A stretch of DNA of 64,000 nt, taken from Myxococcota bacterium (GTDB taxonomy: Bacteria; Myxococcota; XYA12-FULL-58-9; JALHOP01). The notes under the pieces are model-generated. The model made no database searches and was not told the DNA's origin. It was given only the letters and a program-made list of their open reading frames with translations. This document shows positions 24,739-33,457 of this stretch, one piece after another. The stretch covers positions 1-64,000 of the forward strand of contig JALHOP010000007.1 in assembly GCA_022842935.1 (NCBI GenBank), in the 5' to 3' direction. Position 1 is the stretch's first letter; every line of letters begins with the position of its first letter. The translations under genes and the position numbers were made by a program.

Positions 24739-27700
24739 TCAACGCTCGCTGGCGAGCAACGGCGCGTCGCGGCGCAGCTCCAAGGCAACCCCTGTGCACG
24801 CGTCGAAAGCCCAGAAGGAGCCGAGCTGGTCGCTCACGATAGAGCTCAGGCATCGAACAAGACCGTCGCGGGTCTCGGGTGTGCTTGACGCGCTGAAAAT
24901 AGTTGCCTGGCCCGAGGTCACATCGGGCTCACTGCCAGCGGCCGCCGCCGACGCGAAAATGAGCTCCACCGACGCTCCAGTGGCGACGACGAGATTTCCG
25001 AAAGCATCGAAGGCGATTCCGCGGGGTGCATCGACGTTCGCCACCGGCTCAATGACAAGGACACCCGCGGCATCACGCCGCAGTCGGCGCACACGGCGGT
25101 TACCAGCGTCAGCAACGTAGACATTCTTCCCCCGCGAGACCGCAAGTCCACGTGGCTTGTCGAGGAGCGCAGCGACCGCATCACCACCATCACCAGCGCC
25201 CCCAACCGTGTCGAGTTGGCCGGCGACGACCGCAGTCTGCGTGACCGCGTCTCGCATCGCAGGGTCCACGGAATAAATCACGTTGCGGTCTGCGTCGCTC
25301 GCGTAGAGCACCGGTCCGATGACGTCGTCCTCGACGTAGACCAAGTCTTCAATTGCGCCGATCTCGCCTGATTGCGGCACGAGCGTCGTGGTCCGCGCGA
25401 CTCGCCACCGACGCTCGGCATCGCGCTCGATGGCAAACAGCGCCTCGCCACGCGTCACAGCGTACAGCGTGTCGGCGCCTGCGGTCGTGACCGCGACGAC
25501 CCCGTCTTCCACGGCTGTATACCGCGCCAGGCGAAGCGGCTCCGGAGGGTCACCGTTAGTCGCGCCAAAGAGCGTTTCGACCCGGCGATTCGCCAGATCG
25601 ACGCGGCGGATGAAACCGCTATCGACGACAAGAATGCCATCGTCGCTGAGCACACTCCGCAATGGCGCAACCAGCTCTGCGGTCGTGAAGTCGCCGAGAG
25701 TGACCTGGTCCAAGTCACCAGCGATGGTTACCAGACGACCATCGCGGACGTTGCGAATGACCCGATCTGCCTTCACGGCATGGGAGACGAAAAGTCCGCT
25801 TCCGAGGTTCGCGGCAATCGACAGGTCTCGTCTGAGTGGGGCGAAAGGCAAGACTCTGTCACCCGAGAACGCGATGGCATCTGCCGCCGCACCTTCGTTG
25901 AGGGTGTTCAAAGGAGGCGTTTGATTGTCGTAGGCCGCTCCGGCGACAAGCGCGAGGCCAGCGCCATCGAAGCGCCAGACTTGGCGCATGGGACCGGTGG
26001 CTACGTAGAGGGAATCGCCCGCGCGCGCCAATTCTTGGGGAGCCCAAGCGGGTAGCTGCGTCGACCAGCTCGCGCATCTTTCTGTGTCGACCGTCCCACT
26101 ATCCGGACATGCTCCGGGCGCGATGAGAGTTGATACGACACCGTTCTGAAGACGCCTTACGCGGCAGTTGTCCACATCAGCGACGTCAATGACCCCTGGA
26201 GCTGCGACAGCGATGCCTTGCGGACAGCGCCAGGTGCTCATTATCGCGTCGCCGCCGTCGCCCGCGGATCCCCGGGTGCCGTCGCCAGCGATCCGGCTCG
26301 CCCCGCCGCTGGCGAAGCTTGCGCGCCAAACTGCGTTTCCCACATCGTCGGTTACGTACAAAAATTCGTCATCTGCGGTGATGCCGGCGATCTGTTTGAG
26401 ACTTGCGGAACGGGCGTCGCTTACGTCGGCGCAATAAGGGTCTGGACACGATACTCCGCTTCCGAAGACGTGCTGCACCACGCCGCCGTCGATGGCGAAC
26501 ACGCGTTGGTTATCGACCACGAAGATGCGCCCGGCTTGACTTGCGAGGGCGCTGATATCGCAGAACGGGAAGGTCGCTGCATCGCCATTGGACAGCCGCG
26601 AGACTACGTCGCAACCGATCGTATTTGGCAGGCCGGCGAAGACGCGAACGGTTTGAGCGCTTACATCCACGCGAAAGATCTGCTGCGACGTCGCGAACAA
26701 CAGTTCATTGTCCGCCAAAGCGGTTATCGTGCGTTCGTCGGTCGTCTTGGCTCCCGCGGCTGGGCGCTCGCCAAGCGTGATTGCGCTGCTCGCACTCGTT
26801 TGTCCGAACAAATTGCTTACCCGGTCGCTTTCGAGATCGACGCGCCGAATCCGTGAGGGTGTCGCGAAGCCCAGCTCGTCGACGCTCGCGGCCTCGTCAA
26901 TAACCACGAGACTTCCGTCGCCACGAAGGGCTATATCCCAAATGGCGCCAGTGGCTGCAGCGGTGGCAGCGCTCCCGTCTCCACACGGCTGCGCGATACA
27001 CGGAACACCAGTGCCGAGCACGACGCGCTGTGCGACGGGGGTCTCCGACGCGTCGAGCGTGAACATACGGACGACGTCGCCGCCCTGGGAGACCAAGCCA
27101 GACTGGACATCGGTGGCAGACACGGGCTCGTCGCGACGGTCGACGACGAAGAGGGTGTTGCTGCTCATGACGACCGCCGTTGGATAGCGAAGCGGCGCCG
27201 TGTCGGGACAGTTGGGAAACGCAGAGATGTCGCAGGCAACGCCGGTCCCGATGTACCTGCGGATCGTGCCGTCGGTGTCGATGACGCGGAGTCGGTGGGC
27301 GCCGGCATCGGACACTACGATGCGCCCGGCGGCGCTGACTGCGATCCATAGTGGCCCAATGAAGCCCGCAACCACCGCTGATCCGTCGTCGCCGCAACTG
27401 TCGCCAGGCACGGAGCAAGAGCTTCCCCCTGCGACGGCGCGCATGTAGCCGCTCCCATCGATGCGCCGGACACGCTTGTCGTCAACGAAGAGCAGTTCTC
27501 CAGCGCGGTCGAACGTCAAGTCGCCCGGCGTCGTCAGACCACCGAAACGGGCCAGAGCCTCGTCGCCGCATGAGCCGGAGGAGCAGATCGAGCCGTTCCC
27601 CGTGACGATCGTGATCTCGTCATCGCGTCCCAGCTGCAGAATGAAAGGGACGTTCGAAAAGACTCCGTTGAACACATAAACGCCATTGGTCGCTATCGCG

Positions 27701-28422
27701 AGCTCACCGTCAGGGCCTGTTGCGAGACCGCTGACAAGGCCAAGTTGAACGAGCGCTGCGCGGGTGGTCTCCTCGAGCTGTAACAGCCCGGTTGTCGAGC
27801 CCGTCAGGTACGATGAGAGACCAGCGGCGCCGCTCACGCTGATGAGCGCGCCTAGTCCTTGTAAAGCATCGGCGCTTGGGCCCCCCGCGCTTGCGAGCCG
27901 TCGAAGCTCAGCCGTTCCCAAGATGAGCCCACGGTCAGACTGCGTCATCACGCGTTGAAAAGGGACGCTTGCGCGGTCAGGCAGTCGCCCACCTTGGCCT
28001 ACTCCGAACGCGATCTCCGCTGCCCATGCGTTTCGTCGGCAAGCTCCGCATGCGTCGTTTTCGTTGGCGTTGCCATCGTCGCACTGCTCGCCCAGCTCTG
28101 TTTGGGCGAAGCCGTCTCCGCAAAACGCAGCAACGCAACCACCCTCGCGGCAGACGCCGGCAGTCCCGTCGACGCTGCACTGATTGCCGTTGGCCGCCGG
28201 ACGAAACCCACCATCAACGCGTTCCACGCACGGGCTGTCTGGCAACACACAAACGCCGGCGGGTGAGAGGCAAACCCGTCCCACCGGGCAGCTTCCATCG
28301 GCACCGCAACTCACCGTCGCGCTCGCCGGGAGCTCGAGAGAGACGTTACACGCTGTGGTGTGGCCGACCAGGGCTGCCAGCGTCGTGCAGAGAGCCGCCC
28401 AGGGGTGATGACGCCGCACCAT
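24739..28422 (-). CDS. Giant NHL-type beta-propeller lipoprotein with Cys-rich head
   Basis: A 1,227-residue exported protein. The N-terminus has a signal ending HTTAC. Residues 35-130 are Cys-rich, including CGADGSCPVGRVCLSPAG and CGDGFAQTELGEQCDDGN, the latter a DUF4215 'myxococcus cysteine-rich' repeat. The rest is built of beta-propeller blades of NHL type, for example YMRAVAGGSSCS, RIAGDGTRGSAGDGGD and VYVADAGNRRVRRLR near the C-terminus, with VADVDNCRVRRL between. Such proteins sit on the outer surface and bind proteins or sugars; the ligand cannot be inferred. The gene has no paralogue in this window. It ends about 100 bases from the convergent gene. Confidence 0.82.
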   Translation of the reverse strand: MVRRHHPWAALCTTLAALVGHTTACNVSLELPASATVSCGADGSCPVGRVCLSPAGVCVLPDSPCVERVDGGFRPAANGNQCSVDGTAGVCREGGCVAAFCGDGFAQTELGEQCDDGNANENDACGACRRNAWAAEIAFGVGQGGRLPDRASVPFQRVMTQSDRGLILGTAELRRLASAGGPSADALQGLGALISVSGAAGLSSYLTGSTTGLLQLEETTRAALVQLGLVSGLATGPDGELAIATNGVYVFNGVFSNVPFILQLGRDDEITIVTGNGSICSSGSCGDEALARFGGLTTPGDLTFDRAGELLFVDDKRVRRIDGSGYMRAVAGGSSCSVPGDSCGDDGSAVVAGFIGPLWIAVSAAGRIVVSDAGAHRLRVIDTDGTIRRYIGTGVACDISAFPNCPDTAPLRYPTAVVMSSNTLFVVDRRDEPVSATDVQSGLVSQGGDVVRMFTLDASETPVAQRVVLGTGVPCIAQPCGDGSAATAAATGAIWDIALRGDGSLVVIDEAASVDELGFATPSRIRRVDLESDRVSNLFGQTSASSAITLGERPAAGAKTTDERTITALADNELLFATSQQIFRVDVSAQTVRVFAGLPNTIGCDVVSRLSNGDAATFPFCDISALASQAGRIFVVDNQRVFAIDGGVVQHVFGSGVSCPDPYCADVSDARSASLKQIAGITADDEFLYVTDDVGNAVWRASFASGGASRIAGDGTRGSAGDGGDAIMSTWRCPQGIAVAAPGVIDVADVDNCRVRRLQNGVVSTLIAPGACPDSGTVDTERCASWSTQLPAWAPQELARAGDSLYVATGPMRQVWRFDGAGLALVAGAAYDNQTPPLNTLNEGAAADAIAFSGDRVLPFAPLRRDLSIAANLGSGLFVSHAVKADRVIRNVRDGRLVTIAGDLDQVTLGDFTTAELVAPLRSVLSDDGILVVDSGFIRRVDLANRRVETLFGATNGDPPEPLRLARYTAVEDGVVAVTTAGADTLYAVTRGEALFAIERDAERRWRVARTTTLVPQSGEIGAIEDLVYVEDDVIGPVLYASDADRNVIYSVDPAMRDAVTQTAVVAGQLDTVGGAGDGGDAVAALLDKPRGLAVSRGKNVYVADAGNRRVRRLRRDAAGVLVIEPVANVDAPRGIAFDAFGNLVVATGASVELIFASAAAAGSEPDVTSGQATIFSASSTPETRDGLVRCLSSIVSDQLGSFWAFDACTGVALELRRDAPLLASER

Positions 28423-28512
28423 TTGGTGCGAGTGTACTAGGGCACGGCGTTCGTTGCATGCCGGATACGGGCCGTGCCGATACTTGGTTGCCGCGCGCCG
28501 CGCTGAAGACGT

Positions 28513-28902
28513 TCAAAGGGCGCTGATAACATCGGTGGCGGCGAAGTCGTCACCCTTGAACAGGAGTGGTTCGCCCCGAAGCTTGGCGAGCGCGTAGGAG
28601 AAGCAGTCACTAAAGTTGAGCTTGGCGGGGTGGCGCCCGCGACCGAACCTCCGATAGGCGGCGCTGGCTATAGCGTATTGCTCGCGGTCGAAGGCGATGA
28701 CCTCGACCAGTTGCTCGGACAACAACTGGTCGAGTTTGACCGCTCCGACGGGTCCGTAGCGATGCTCGAGCACGATCTTGCATTCGAGAGCCGTTGCCGC
28801 GCTGATCACGAGACTGTCCGCTTCAGCGACCGCCGTCTCGTAACGGTCTGCGTCTGGTTCATTGTCGAGGAGGGCGATCAATGCGGAGGTATCGACAACC
28901 AT
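28513..28902 (-). CDS. vapC: VapC-type PIN-domain toxin
   Basis: A 129-residue PIN RNase of the VapC type. MVVDTSALIALLDNEPDA carries the first Asp, ISAATALECKIVLEHR the Glu, LNFSDCFSYALAK the third acidic residue and LLFKGDDFAATDV the last, the normal set for Mg-dependent tRNA or rRNA cleavage. It overlaps the upstream antitoxin stop (28902) by one base. It lies between the giant lipoprotein gene and an unrelated effector-like gene, apart from the three modules at the left end. Confidence 0.9.
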   Translation of the reverse strand: MVVDTSALIALLDNEPDADRYETAVAEADSLVISAATALECKIVLEHRYGPVGAVKLDQLLSEQLVEVIAFDREQYAIASAAYRRFGRGRHPAKLNFSDCFSYALAKLRGEPLLFKGDDFAATDVISAL

Positions 28903-29156
28903 CAGATGGGCAGACCCTTGTCATCGTAACCCAGAATCGAGTCCGCACTCCGCGCGTCGAGCACGCGCAACTCACGCGTCGCGCTGCGCAGGGCCTGCAA
29001 CTTCCGCCGGCGATCATTCACTCCGCTTTGGCGCCGCTGGCGAGCGAGGCGTTCACGAAGAGCCACGACGATGGTCTCCGTGATGGACTCGCCGGTCTGC
29101 TTGGCTAGCTCGCGGGCTAGGCGATCAGCTTCCGGGTCCTTGATGCTCAGTGCCAT
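28902..29156 (-). CDS. vapB: VapB-type antitoxin (Rv0623-like)
   Basis: An 84-residue antitoxin starting MALSIKDPEADRLARELAK, then TGESITETIVVALRERLARQ: the ribbon-helix-helix fold of the Rv0623/VapB family. The C-terminal half (SADSILGYDDKGLPI) is the usual toxin-neutralising tail. The TGATG at its end couples it to vapC. The DNA just upstream (29157-29210) is markedly AT-rich compared with the window, which fits recent acquisition. Confidence 0.9.
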   Translation of the reverse strand: MALSIKDPEADRLARELAKQTGESITETIVVALRERLARQRRQSGVNDRRRKLQALRSATRELRVLDARSADSILGYDDKGLPI

Positions 29157-29162
29157 ATAGAA

Positions 29163-29191
29163 AAAATGGTAGAATTATTCCCAACTGTCAA
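29163..29191 (-). promoter_or_regulatory. vapBC promoter
   Basis: On the reverse strand a consensus TTGACA (29186-29191) and a weak CATTTT (29163-29168) are 17 bases apart. The palindrome GAATTATTC (29172-29180) lies in the spacer and may be the VapB operator. The spacing puts the start of transcription at the ATG of vapB (29156), the same leaderless geometry as in the other three toxin-antitoxin modules. The 29192-29305 stretch holds no gene. Confidence 0.5.
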
Positions 29192-29305
29192 TACAGGACG
29201 GGTGCTCATCGGTCAGCGGTAGCGGAAAACGCGCAACTCAATTGCAGAGGGGGCGATTGAGGTGCGCGAGGCGCCGCGCCGAAAAGGGCTAGGAACCGCT
29301 GCGGC

Positions 29306-30466
29306 TCAATAGAAGTGCAAGAACTCTCCGAGCGAGGCGGTCAGGGTGAGCATCTGGTCTTTGCGCGGTCCAGCGGGCTTCGTGTAGGCGAGGTTTGCGC
29401 CCGCGACGATGTCTGCGGCGACCGCGTCACTGCCGTATTGCACGAGCAGCTGGCGCAGGGTGCTATCCGATTCGGCCGGGTTCCTCGCGAAGTCGGCCTC
29501 GGCGGCGCGCAGAAGCGGGGCGCGCTCGCTTTCTGGGAGATGGCACAGTGCAATCGCCAGGGCCGCGTACTTGTAACGTTGCGACCTCGAGTCACTGAGC
29601 CGATCGTAGGTTGCGCGGGCCTCTTGCGCGACCGCCCGGGCCTCGTCGGGGGACAGCGCTGTGCGGCTCGCGACCGCGAGGTACTGAAGGCGCTCGATAT
29701 CGCCACCAGCCTGGGCGGCCCGGCGCATCGCATCGGCGTGCGTGGCTTTGTACTGCGGCACCGAGTTGCTCGCGATAGCAGTTGCCTCGAGCCAGCGACG
29801 CTGCGCGGCCGCGTTGGTGCCGACAGCTGGGATGGCGAGGACTTGCGCGCGTTCCGCGTCGGTCCTGGCCGTCATAGCGGCCGCATAACGCGCGTAGGCG
29901 ATCGTGACGTCGCTTGCGCCCGGCGCGGTTGCTGCGGCGATCGAGGTCTTGAAGAGCTGGGCTCGCGACTCGGGGTGCGTCTGCACGGCGTGGGCGGCTG
30001 TCAGCCAGTAGGTTGGGTTCTCGGCCACCCTTTTCATCGACGTGTTGAACAGCTGCGCCGTAGCGACATCGGCGGGGGCCTGCATGTAAGTGGTCGTCGT
30101 CGGGGTCTCGCTAATGACCTCGGCCGCTTGCGGGGTGAGCTTGGCGCGCAGTTCGGTGTACTCGGCACGTCGCCCATAGATGGCATCCGCAGTGACGCGC
30201 CCGTCACGCAACATCCCACGCTTGGCCATCGCCGGGGCCATCGCTTCGGCGAGATTCTGGCGCATGTCGAGCGAGCTGGGGTCGAGCTTCGCGAGCAACC
30301 GCCGCACATCGGAGGGGTCTTGCAGCTCGTTCAACGCGTTCGCGAGCGCTGTATAGCCGCCCGCCGCGATCACTTCGCGGTCAGCGATGACACCGTCGCC
30401 TTTGGAGTTGGTGAAGCCGCTTCCGTTGTCGAAGCGGGATAGGATGGAATCAATGGTGGTCGCCAT
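29306..30466 (-). CDS. Hypothetical helix-repeat protein
   Basis: A 386-residue protein starting MATTIDSILSRFDNGSGFTN. The first 40 residues contain DNGSGFTNSKGDGVIADREV, which resembles an EF-hand-like calcium loop. The rest is almost wholly helical with recurring Ala-rich segments, such as TAAHAVQTHPESRAQLFKTS and ATAIASNSVPQYKATHADAM, consistent with alpha-solenoid repeats. No signal peptide or membrane segment, and no recognised family. A -10-like TTATAA lies about 30 bases upstream of its start on the reverse strand (30497-30502). Confidence 0.65.
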   Translation of the reverse strand: MATTIDSILSRFDNGSGFTNSKGDGVIADREVIAAGGYTALANALNELQDPSDVRRLLAKLDPSSLDMRQNLAEAMAPAMAKRGMLRDGRVTADAIYGRRAEYTELRAKLTPQAAEVISETPTTTTYMQAPADVATAQLFNTSMKRVAENPTYWLTAAHAVQTHPESRAQLFKTSIAAATAPGASDVTIAYARYAAAMTARTDAERAQVLAIPAVGTNAAAQRRWLEATAIASNSVPQYKATHADAMRRAAQAGGDIERLQYLAVASRTALSPDEARAVAQEARATYDRLSDSRSQRYKYAALAIALCHLPESERAPLLRAAEADFARNPAESDSTLRQLLVQYGSDAVAADIVAGANLAYTKPAGPRKDQMLTLTASLGEFLHFY

Positions 30467-30598
30467 GGCGGACAGGTCCTCGATGTTGCGGCGGGCTTAT
30501 AACACCGCCGCGCAAGAAACGGTGGCGCACGAACCTGTCTCCTCGTCAGGTCCGACACGCAGGCAGTCCTCTCGCGACCCGTTTGCTCGAGCGGCGAG

Positions 30599-32194
30599 CT
30601 AGAGCTTGCCGTCGACCAAGAGCTGCGCGAACTCACGCCCGTTTCTGAACGCCTCGTGGGTGGCCTCGTACGCAAAGTAGCTGCCGGCAAGCCACGCCCC
30701 GCCGCGGCCTTGGCTCGCCATGATGCCCTGGTCGATCGTTTGTGCGTCACCCAAAGGACGCGGAAAATAGGCCCACTGACGCGAGGTGATGACGCGGGCG
30801 GCGACTCCGAGCTTCGCGAGGGCGCTGACGATACGCTTGTTTGCTTCGTCTTGGGTGAGGCTCGCGTCGCCGTTCAGGTAGACGATGGCGACGTTCGCGT
30901 CGGCGTGCGGCTTGAGCAGCAAGACTGGCTCGCCGACCACCATGGTCCGGCTACCGTCACTCTCGAGCTTCCCGAAGATGTGCGGGCGCACGCCGCTCGA
31001 GTTGGCGACCCCAGAGAGGTGACTGAGCTTGCTGGACGCCAGATTGTCGAGCTGCACGAGGTAGCTGCGGAAGTCGCTGTTGACGACCTTGTCAAAGAGG
31101 GCTTTCTCTTCCGGGGTACAGTCCGCCAAGACGTTCGTCCAGCTTCCTAGGTTACCCGTGTAAATCACGTGGTCAGAGGCGAGCTCGGCTCGCCCCGTCT
31201 TTCCCAACACCGTGGTCCGTACCGGCCCGCTGCTCGACCGCTCGACACGCTCGACCGCGGTGTCGTACGCGAACTTCACGCCTTTGGCCGCGAGATCAGC
31301 GGCGACGCGCCGCCAAAGCTCCTGATAGCCTGACTCTGCGAAGATCTGCGCGCCGTTTCCTTCAACGAAGAGGCTCTGGAAGATCTCTGGGCGCAAGACG
31401 CGAACGATACGTGATGCTGGCGCCGGGCTTGCGTTGTCGCGGTAGTTCGCGCCGGTCAACAAGCTCGCCAGAACGCGATCGATCATCTCGAAGCCGTGCG
31501 TGCGAACCAGCTCCGGCCAGGTGACCCTCAAGCTCGGGTGCAGGTTCAAGAGGCCGAGCGGGTCGAGCAACCGGTACGCACCTCGCGCGCTCGGCTGGTG
31601 CCAGAGCTCACTGTACATCTTCAAGTAGCGACCGAGCTGCTCCGTGAGCTGGGCTTGCTCTTGCGCGTTCAGTACGGGAGCGAGCGATCCGGTGCTCGCG
31701 TCGATGGCCGTGCCGCGCGGGAGCGCCCGCACGTTCAGGCCAAACTCAGCCTTGAGCGCCTCGATCTCGGCATAGAGCTTGGGGATGATGACCTGGGCGC
31801 CCATCTCGTACGAGCGACCCTCGTGGTGCACGCTCGTGACCTTGCCACCGGCCGCCGATGCGCTCTCGACCACAGTGATGTTGTTCGGCGGCACGTTGTT
31901 CGCGAGGAGCCCGCGCACGAACCCCATCGCGGCAACGCCCGCGCCGACGACCACGATCGTATCGTGCTGGGGGTGAAACGCTTTCTTGTCCACCGACGTG
32001 AGCGCCATGTTGGCCCCAGCGCCCAATGGCGAGGCAGCCGTTGCAAGGCGTGCCCCCAGGGTGACGGGAGCCGCAGCGACTTCCAAGGGTGGCAAGACGC
32101 CGTTCGTCTGCGCGGGGGCCGCGACGCGCGCGGCGTGCGGCTCGGCGGTATGGAGGGGCGTCACGAGAATCGGGGCGCCAACAGTGATCTGCAT
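30599..32194 (-). CDS. FAD-dependent oxidoreductase (amine-oxidase/phytoene-desaturase type fold)
   Basis: A 531-residue flavoprotein. The Rossmann dinucleotide motif VVVGAGVAAMGFVRGLL lies at about residues 79-95, unusually far in because of an Ala/Pro-rich N-terminal extension (1-75). YEMGAQVII and the end motif GGAWLAGSYFAYEATHEAF are typical of NAD(P)-binding and FAD-dependent amine oxidase-like proteins. The ATG at 32194 is the only sensible start. The substrate is unknown. It diverges from the alpha/beta hydrolase gene; the two share a compact promoter region. Confidence 0.75.
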   Translation of the reverse strand: MQITVGAPILVTPLHTAEPHAARVAAPAQTNGVLPPLEVAAAPVTLGARLATAASPLGAGANMALTSVDKKAFHPQHDTIVVVGAGVAAMGFVRGLLANNVPPNNITVVESASAAGGKVTSVHHEGRSYEMGAQVIIPKLYAEIEALKAEFGLNVRALPRGTAIDASTGSLAPVLNAQEQAQLTEQLGRYLKMYSELWHQPSARGAYRLLDPLGLLNLHPSLRVTWPELVRTHGFEMIDRVLASLLTGANYRDNASPAPASRIVRVLRPEIFQSLFVEGNGAQIFAESGYQELWRRVAADLAAKGVKFAYDTAVERVERSSSGPVRTTVLGKTGRAELASDHVIYTGNLGSWTNVLADCTPEEKALFDKVVNSDFRSYLVQLDNLASSKLSHLSGVANSSGVRPHIFGKLESDGSRTMVVGEPVLLLKPHADANVAIVYLNGDASLTQDEANKRIVSALAKLGVAARVITSRQWAYFPRPLGDAQTIDQGIMASQGRGGAWLAGSYFAYEATHEAFRNGREFAQLLVDGKL

Positions 32195-32278
32195 CGCGGC
32201 AGGTCTCGGCAGCGATGCGTCGGCGGTTGCCTGACGCTGGGGCAGACCTACCGGCAGCTGGCCACCCTCGCGCGCGAG

Positions 32279-32286
32279 ACTATACT
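32279..32286. promoter_or_regulatory. Overlapping divergent -10 elements
   Basis: ACTATACT contains TATACT on the + strand (32281-32286) and TATAGT on the - strand (rc of 32279-32284), so the same eight bases can serve both genes as a bidirectional promoter. On the + strand the next gene's GTG at 32294 is eight bases further on, so its message may be leaderless. -35 matches are weak on both strands. Confidence 0.4.
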
Positions 32287-32293
32287 CGCAAAC

Positions 32294-33397
32294 GTGATCG
32301 CCGCCTTCGCCCGTCGCTACACGGGCCTCACCCTGTTGTTTTGCATCGGCGCCGCGTGTGCAGCCGGCCCCACCCGCGACCTTGGCGGCGACCCCCCGGG
32401 AGACGGCGACGCGGACCGGGGTGATGAAGATGGCGGCGATGGCGCCGACGAGCTCACGGCGAGTGACCTGGACGGCGATGCGGACCACGACACGACTCCC
32501 GTCGAGCCGAGCGCGAGCCTACGCCGCTGCCCAACCGCCGGCACTGGGAGTATCCTTGGCGACTACTGCTTCGTCTTGACCCCGGGCGAGACAGGGCTGC
32601 CCGCGACCGGGGTCAACGCGGACGCCAACCAGTACGCCTTACGCCCGACCGGAGCCCGACGCGGCAAGCTGCTGCTTTTTCTGAATGCTAGCGGCAGCGT
32701 TCCTCAGAACGCTATCGCGGACGAAGAGACGAGCTTCTACAGCGTAGGCCGCGCGGAAGGCTTGAACGTCCTCGCTATCGCGTACCGCGCAAGCGACGTC
32801 ATCGGCATCATTTGCTCGAACGACGACGCTTGCTTCGAGCCGACGCGCCTCAGCGTCATCACCGGTGAGTACGTGACCGGCGGCGCCTCCCAGGTCGACG
32901 ACATCACCGTCGACGAGGGCATCTACGCCCGTACCGCGTCGGCGCTCGCCAAGCTCATCGAGCTGGATCCCTCTGGTGGTTGGGATTCCTTCATCGACTT
33001 GTCCGCCATCGCAAACCCGAGTGCGGCGCTTCGGTGGGACAAGATGATGGTGTCCGGTCACTCCCAGGGCGGTGGGCACGCTGCGATGCTCGGAAAGCTT
33101 CACGCGACCGAACGCGTCGTCATGCTCGCGTCACCTTGTGACAGCATCAGTGGTGTTCCGGCGACGTGGCTTCAGAGCCCGGCCGGCTGGGCCACCAACA
33201 CAGCGACGCGCTTCTACGGCCTGAACGCCGTGAATGACCCGATTTGCCCAAGCTACGAGCTCGCCTGGGAGCAGCTCGGGCTCCCGACCACGGCGACCCG
33301 CGCGGATGCCTTCGAGTGCCCGGGCGGCGGTGGCGGCCACAGTGCGGCCATCAAATGCGAGAGCAACGCCGAGATTTGGCGCGAGCAGCTCCAGTGA
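32294..33397 (+). CDS. Alpha/beta hydrolase lipoprotein (BPSS1187-like)
   Basis: A protein of about 367 residues. From the GTG at 32294 the N-terminus is a lipoprotein signal ending CIGAAC. An Asp/Gly-rich linker (about 25-75) follows, then a hydrolase domain (80-367). The nucleophile elbow MVSGHSQGGGHAAM has the GxSxG Ser, with an acidic residue in GLNAVNDPICPSYE and a His in GGGGHSAAIKC, the usual triad order. The layout resembles BPSS1187-family secreted hydrolases, whose substrate is unknown. The longer frame starting at 31496 is only chance extension. Confidence 0.78.
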   Translation: MIAAFARRYTGLTLLFCIGAACAAGPTRDLGGDPPGDGDADRGDEDGGDGADELTASDLDGDADHDTTPVEPSASLRRCPTAGTGSILGDYCFVLTPGETGLPATGVNADANQYALRPTGARRGKLLLFLNASGSVPQNAIADEETSFYSVGRAEGLNVLAIAYRASDVIGIICSNDDACFEPTRLSVITGEYVTGGASQVDDITVDEGIYARTASALAKLIELDPSGGWDSFIDLSAIANPSAALRWDKMMVSGHSQGGGHAAMLGKLHATERVVMLASPCDSISGVPATWLQSPAGWATNTATRFYGLNAVNDPICPSYELAWEQLGLPTTATRADAFECPGGGGGHSAAIKCESNAEIWREQLQ

Positions 33398-33457
33398 CCT
33401 GAGCCGTTGGAGCAAGGCGACCCAATTCGTCGGACCCACCCTGTATATCCGTTCAGA

